Shown here one piece after another: positions 61,039-64,000 of a DNA stretch of 64,000 nucleotides. This stretch comes from an uncultured Paracoccaceae bacterium (GTDB lineage: Bacteria > Pseudomonadota > Alphaproteobacteria > Rhodobacterales > Rhodobacteraceae): NCBI GenBank assembly GCA_943787785.1, contig CALSNT010000010.1:46849-110848 (forward strand), written 5' to 3'. Made by a program: the position numbers and the translations under genes. Position 1 is the stretch's first letter, and each line of letters starts with the position of its first letter. The notes beneath the pieces are model-generated. The model made no database searches, was not told the DNA's origin, and saw only the letters and a list, made by a program, of their open reading frames with translations.

Positions 61039-61446
61039 ATGAGCCGTATTCTCCCATCCGTAATTCTGTCCCTGATGATGTTGTTTGGACATGAGGTTCA
61101 TGCCCAAGACATGGTCGGGCAACTTCTAACGACCAAAGAGTGTGAAGACTGCCGCCTCAAGGGGGCGGATATTAGCCAAGCGCACCTTACGGGCGCAAAC
61201 CTCAAAGGGTCCGACCTCATCGGTGCAAACCTCAGGCATGCTAACCTCGTTCGTGCGAACCTTTCCGGGGCCATGCTTGTCGGAGCGGACCTCAGTTACG
61301 CTGACCTCAGCTACGCGGACCTGAGCGGGTCTAACCTTAGTAATGCAAACCTTACTGGTGTAATCCTACGTCATGCCGCTCTTGTGCAGGCGATTATGTG
61401 CAACACCGTGACCCCGTGGGGCATTGATAACTCTGGCTGTGACTAA
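61039..61446 (+). CDS. Secreted pentapeptide-repeat protein
   Basis: A 135-residue protein: signal peptide (SVILSLMMLFGHEVHA-QD), a short CEDC pair, then about 14 A(N/D)Lxx pentapeptide repeats from GADISQAHLTGANLKGSDLI to NLTGVILRHAALVQ, forming a right-handed quadrilateral beta-helix. The cysteines in TKECEDCRLKGAD precede the helix, as in periplasmic members. The tail ends in MCNTVTPWGIDNSGCD, a second Cys pair. Its function is unknown; unlike Qnr proteins it is exported. Confidence 0.85.
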   Translation: MSRILPSVILSLMMLFGHEVHAQDMVGQLLTTKECEDCRLKGADISQAHLTGANLKGSDLIGANLRHANLVRANLSGAMLVGADLSYADLSYADLSGSNLSNANLTGVILRHAALVQAIMCNTVTPWGIDNSGCD

Positions 61447-61476
61447 GCTGCGTTGCAGCGATGGCATGACCGGAAG

Positions 61477-61890
61477 TTACTCAAGCTCAATACGAACTGG
61501 CTGCGCACCTTTCCAAAGCACGCGGTTGCCAAGGTCCATCAGCTTTTCGTGGCCTTTGGTGATGCTAATGAAATGGTTGCCTGCCAACTGGCCCATCTTG
61601 GACGAAAAATCGACACCACCGTAAGCCAAAAGTATCTCGGCCTCGCTGACGCCGCCGGGGTAAAGAATGAAATGGCCGGGTGCGGGATGGCTGGTGTGGT
61701 TTTCGTATCCGACGTCAAAACTTTGGTCGCCGAACGGAATCCACACACCCTCACCGCTCCAACGGACGTGCACCAACTCGCTGGTCAAGGGCAGCATGGC
61801 GGCGATCAGCTTGCAGGTTTCAGGCGCCGCCTCGGTTTCCAGTTTTGCCTCGAATTCATATGGGCCCGCCGTGATTTTCAGTTTTGTCAT
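61477..61890 (-). CDS. DUF3830 family protein
   Basis: A 137-residue protein of the DUF3830 (cyclophilin-like fold) family: MTKLKITAGPYEFEAKLETE, TCKLIAAMLPLTSELVHVRW, SGEGVWIPFGDQ, HPAPGHFILYPGGVSEAEIL and the C-terminal WKGAQPVRIELE. The family often lies in operons with amidohydrolase, racemase or transporter genes. Its start overlaps the stop of the upstream fragment (61887), so it was the downstream gene of a lost operon. It is intact. Confidence 0.8.
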   Translation of the reverse strand: MTKLKITAGPYEFEAKLETEAAPETCKLIAAMLPLTSELVHVRWSGEGVWIPFGDQSFDVGYENHTSHPAPGHFILYPGGVSEAEILLAYGGVDFSSKMGQLAGNHFISITKGHEKLMDLGNRVLWKGAQPVRIELE

Positions 61891-62096
61891 AGGGTGGTTC
61901 CTTCCTTCGGGTTGTCGAAACGTTGGATTGAAAGCGGGGCGAGGTCGGTCCGGGTTCTGCCATGCAGGGCAATTCCTGCTGCCTCTCGCTCCATTAACGG
62001 CCCCAACGTATAGCCAATGACATTCGCGGCAAAGCTGACGCCCAGATGTTCGGACAAGGCACCGATCAGCGGCGCACCGTCAATATCAATATTCAT
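61887..62096 (-). pseudogene. C-terminal fragment of an unrecognised enzyme upstream of DUF3830
   Basis: About 69 codons (NIDIDGAPLIGALSEHLGVS, FAANVIGYTLGPLMEREAAG) ending REGTTL-like and overlapping the DUF3830 start by 4 bp. The homology-looking part begins at about 62096, where an island end module takes over, so the N-terminal bulk is missing. The family is not identified. Confidence 0.5.
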
Positions 62097-62112
62097 CGCG
62101 GACCATCTACGG

Positions 62113-62270
62113 ATCGGAGATGCAGAACGCGCCCCGGGCGCGTTATTAGGACGAATATTGCCCGAAGACACGGACCACCTGCCAGTCTATCCTCGAAGAC
62201 CGCTGACCAAAATTTTCTAGAAATTTTTTGAGGGATTTGGATTCGGTGACTGATCGAGTGTGCTGAAAAA
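62113..62270. repeat. Island end module, copy Z (first block only)
   Basis: It aligns with 41838-41990: gcagaacgcgc, ttgcccgaagacac, ccacctgccagtc, tgaccaaaattttctag, gaaatttttt, then ttggattcggtg and ctgatcgagtgtg. It marks the end of a third related island, consistent with the integrase remnant at 60564. Confidence 0.6.
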
Positions 62271-62277
62271 TGTGTAC

Positions 62278-62491
62278 TCACTTAACCCACTCCCGTTCGG
62301 TTAAATTAAATTTGTAGCCCAGTTTTGTGAGTTCAATTCGAATTGTATCCCGCAGCGCGCAGGCTTCATCTGAAACGACATCGGGTGATTCTGGCAGTCT
62401 GCAAAGTTGATGTAAGTCCATCTCGACCCGCATCATAAGTTCAATATCGAACCTCACCGCATCTTCTGCAAAAGCTGGCAATGAAGCGACA
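62278..62491 (-). pseudogene. Secreted orphan, signal peptide cut by IS3
   Basis: The frame reads VASLPAFA-EDAVRFDIELMM then RVEMDLHQLCRLPESPDVVS and ends KFNLTEREWVK. The first residues look like the last part of a signal peptide (cleavage at AFA-ED). The coding start is missing because the IS3 element begins at 62492. About 65 mature residues remain; the family is unknown. Confidence 0.5.
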
Positions 62492-62564
62492 TGTCCGTCG
62501 TCATATAAAATGGAACATCAGAGCGGCTTGAGCATTGGAGGCTCTGGCTCGTTTGTGTGATTGA

Positions 62565-63545
62565 TTATGCGGCTTGTTTTTGATGTTGCAAGCGGCGTTG
62601 TTGGATTGTCTGTTTCTTGATCTTTTCCCTTTCTCTGATGATGGCTTTGTCACGCCCAAAATAGACGTCTGCCGGCGTCACGTTGTTCAGGCTCTCGTGG
62701 TAGCGTTCGTTATTGTAGTAATCGACGAAGGCCTCGATCTGGAGTTCGAGATCACCGGGCAGATAGTAGTTTTCCAGCAAAACCCGGTTCTTCATGGTTT
62801 GATGCCAGCGTTCGATCTTGCCCTGTGTTTGCGGGTGGAAAGGAGCTCCGCGAACGTGATCCATTTTATGGTCCTCCAGCCATTCGGCCAAATCACCGGA
62901 GATGTAACAGGACCCATTATCACTTAGCAGGCGAGGCATGTGGCGAACGATGGCATGGTCGCACCCTGACGCCGCCAAAGCCAACTCAATCGTGTCAGTC
63001 ACGTCCTCGGCCCGCATGTTCGTGCAAAGTTTCCAGCCAATGATGTAGCGGCTGTAATCATCCAGGATCGTGCTGAGATAAAACCAGCCCCAGCCAATGA
63101 TCTTGAAGTAGGTGAAGTCGGTTTGCCACATCTCGTTGATGGCAGTCGTTTTATCCGTGAACTCGTCGGCGGCTTTGATCACAACGTAGTCTGGTGCCGT
63201 GATCAGATCAGCTTCCTTCAAAAATCGGTAAGCCGATGATTCAGAGATAAAGTATCGCTTCTCATCAGTGTATTTGACCGCCAGTTCCCGGGTCGTCAGC
63301 GCCTCATGTTCCAGCGCGAACTCGATCAGATCATCCCTCCGATCCTGTGGAATACGGTTCCAGACAGACTTTGGGCAAGGCGAGCAATCCGACAAGGCAT
63401 CAAGCCCACCTTCCACGTAACGGTCGTACCAGCGATAAAATGTGGTACGAGGAATGCCCAACATGTCGAGGGTCTGCTTCGCAGGAAGATGGGACCCCTC
63501 AACGGTGCGGATGATCTCCAGTTTCTCAGACGCGGGGTATCTCAT
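62565..63545 (-). CDS. IS3-family transposase OrfB (62-kb copy)
   Basis: 326 residues, identical to the protein at 38156, with all DDE motifs. Expressed as an OrfAB fusion by -1 frameshifting, as in the other copy. Confidence 0.93.
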   Translation of the reverse strand: MRYPASEKLEIIRTVEGSHLPAKQTLDMLGIPRTTFYRWYDRYVEGGLDALSDCSPCPKSVWNRIPQDRRDDLIEFALEHEALTTRELAVKYTDEKRYFISESSAYRFLKEADLITAPDYVVIKAADEFTDKTTAINEMWQTDFTYFKIIGWGWFYLSTILDDYSRYIIGWKLCTNMRAEDVTDTIELALAASGCDHAIVRHMPRLLSDNGSCYISGDLAEWLEDHKMDHVRGAPFHPQTQGKIERWHQTMKNRVLLENYYLPGDLELQIEAFVDYYNNERYHESLNNVTPADVYFGRDKAIIREREKIKKQTIQQRRLQHQKQAA

Positions 63546-63916
63546 TCCTCGAACTCCCCAGCCCCTGTCATGCTTTTTTTGAGCAGGCGGTTTTCAAGTG
63601 TTAGATCGGCAACGCATTCCTTCAGTGCCGTCGCCTCGGATCGCAGATCCTTCACCTCAGGCGGCGTCGCTTGCCGGGCCGTATCGCCCGCCAGACGGCG
63701 TTTCCCGGCTTCGAGGAATTCCTTTGACCAGCTGTAATACAGGCTTTCGGAGATACCCTCTCGGCGGCATAGCACAGAAATAGTTTCCTCGCCGCGAAGG
63801 CCCGCCAGAACAATGCGGATCTTCTCTTCAGACGAATAGGTATGTCGCGTTTTGCGGCGGATGGTTTTAACCAGCTTGTCAGCCGCAGCTTTACTGGTTC
63901 CGGATTTCTTGTTCAT
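63542..63916 (-). CDS. IS3-family transposase OrfA (62-kb copy)
   Basis: About 124 residues, identical to the OrfA at 37785: HTH, leucine-rich region and the A7G slippage site at LLKK. It overlaps OrfB by 4 bp. Confidence 0.93.
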   Translation of the reverse strand: MNKKSGTSKAAADKLVKTIRRKTRHTYSSEEKIRIVLAGLRGEETISVLCRREGISESLYYSWSKEFLEAGKRRLAGDTARQATPPEVKDLRSEATALKECVADLTLENRLLKKSMTGAGEFEE

Positions 63917-64000
63917 CTTCACTCCTTGACGGTTACGATGAACCAGAAATCCTCCGTTAGCTAAACCTCAAATCTGTCCCACGAGTGCTGACGTCAGACA

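Larger units (their letters stand above)
62492..64000 (-). mobile_element. IS3-family element (1509 bp), inverted copy at window end
   Basis: It has the same length and ORFs as 37701-39209, in inverted orientation. Its left end TGTCCGTCGTCATATAAA starts at 62492, and its other end (complement of TGTCTGACGTCAGC) falls exactly on base 64000, so the right flank and target duplication cannot be seen. Confidence 0.95.

Overview
The window reads as the accessory, transposon-rich part of a marine alphaproteobacterial chromosome of the Rhodobacteraceae (Roseobacter group). This is an inference from protein style: a divergent arylesterase / YbbA-YbbP-type exporter pair, DUF3775, DUF3830, DctM and KbaZ relics, small AlpA-type regulators and several HGGxSTG or secreted orphan proteins. 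The very high load of insertion sequences and multiply frameshifted genes recalls IS-rich genera such as Octadecabacter, but the sequence alone does not prove the genus.

Layout. 0.1-4.2 kb is ordinary core DNA: a GDSL esterase divergent from an ABC ATPase/permease pair, then tRNA-Met. At 4.36 kb lies the 3' half of a second tRNA (probably Pro), followed by decayed kbaZ and dctM pseudogenes, an IS3-family copy and a protease cut by it. 8.4-12.3 kb holds a GT25 glycosyltransferase and phage tail-gene debris with 2-oxoglutarate oxygenase-like proteins. 12.3-14.8 kb is an internally deleted IS21 abutting a frameshifted IS3 copy. 14.9-23.3 kb is a surface-glycan region: a GT4 transferase, a GDP-mannose dehydratase-like enzyme, a 1404-residue protein with TPRs, three GT2 domains and an RgpF domain, and a sulfotransferase. 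23.3-28.7 kb has IS remnants, a methyltransferase, an ATP-grasp-like protein and orphan genes.

28.74-42.39 kb is a 13.6-kb integrative element bounded by a perfect 49-bp direct repeat that contains the 3' half of tRNA-Lys. It carries an integrase, an orphan gene, an AlpA-type regulator and a translationally coupled replication operon: a Toprim primase, a Spo11/TopoVIA-like protein, a second Toprim primase, a DUF3987 helicase and a small protein. It then carries a porin, a TerS-like protein, an IS3 copy and several small secreted proteins. The second repeat is immediately followed by another element of the same kind (integrase, orphan, AlpA, DUF3631 protein). Its DUF3631 gene is split by an IS21 copy with a clean 5-bp target duplication, and its 3' end abuts an array of TCCACA iterons. 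The plan integrase-AlpA-primase/helicase-TerS is that of phage satellites (PICI-like), so these may be satellite-type islands in tandem.

48.6-50.0 kb holds two surface glycosyltransferases (GT29-like and GT8-like), then nested IS1380/IS3 fragments. 51.5-57.3 kb is an unusual cluster of three ANL-superfamily adenylating enzymes around an outer-membrane protein built of two tandem copies of one beta-barrel repeat. A 24-bp sequence with an invariant 14-bp core lies upstream of the GT25 gene, the GT8-like gene and the first ANL gene, in the same orientation each time, and may be a shared control site. 57.4-64.0 kb is IS110, a 127-bp MITE-like deletion derivative, an IS3 copy, an integrase relic, a pentapeptide-repeat protein, a DUF3830 gene, the end module of a third island, and an IS3 copy whose ORFs match those of the 37.7-kb copy and which ends exactly at the window edge.
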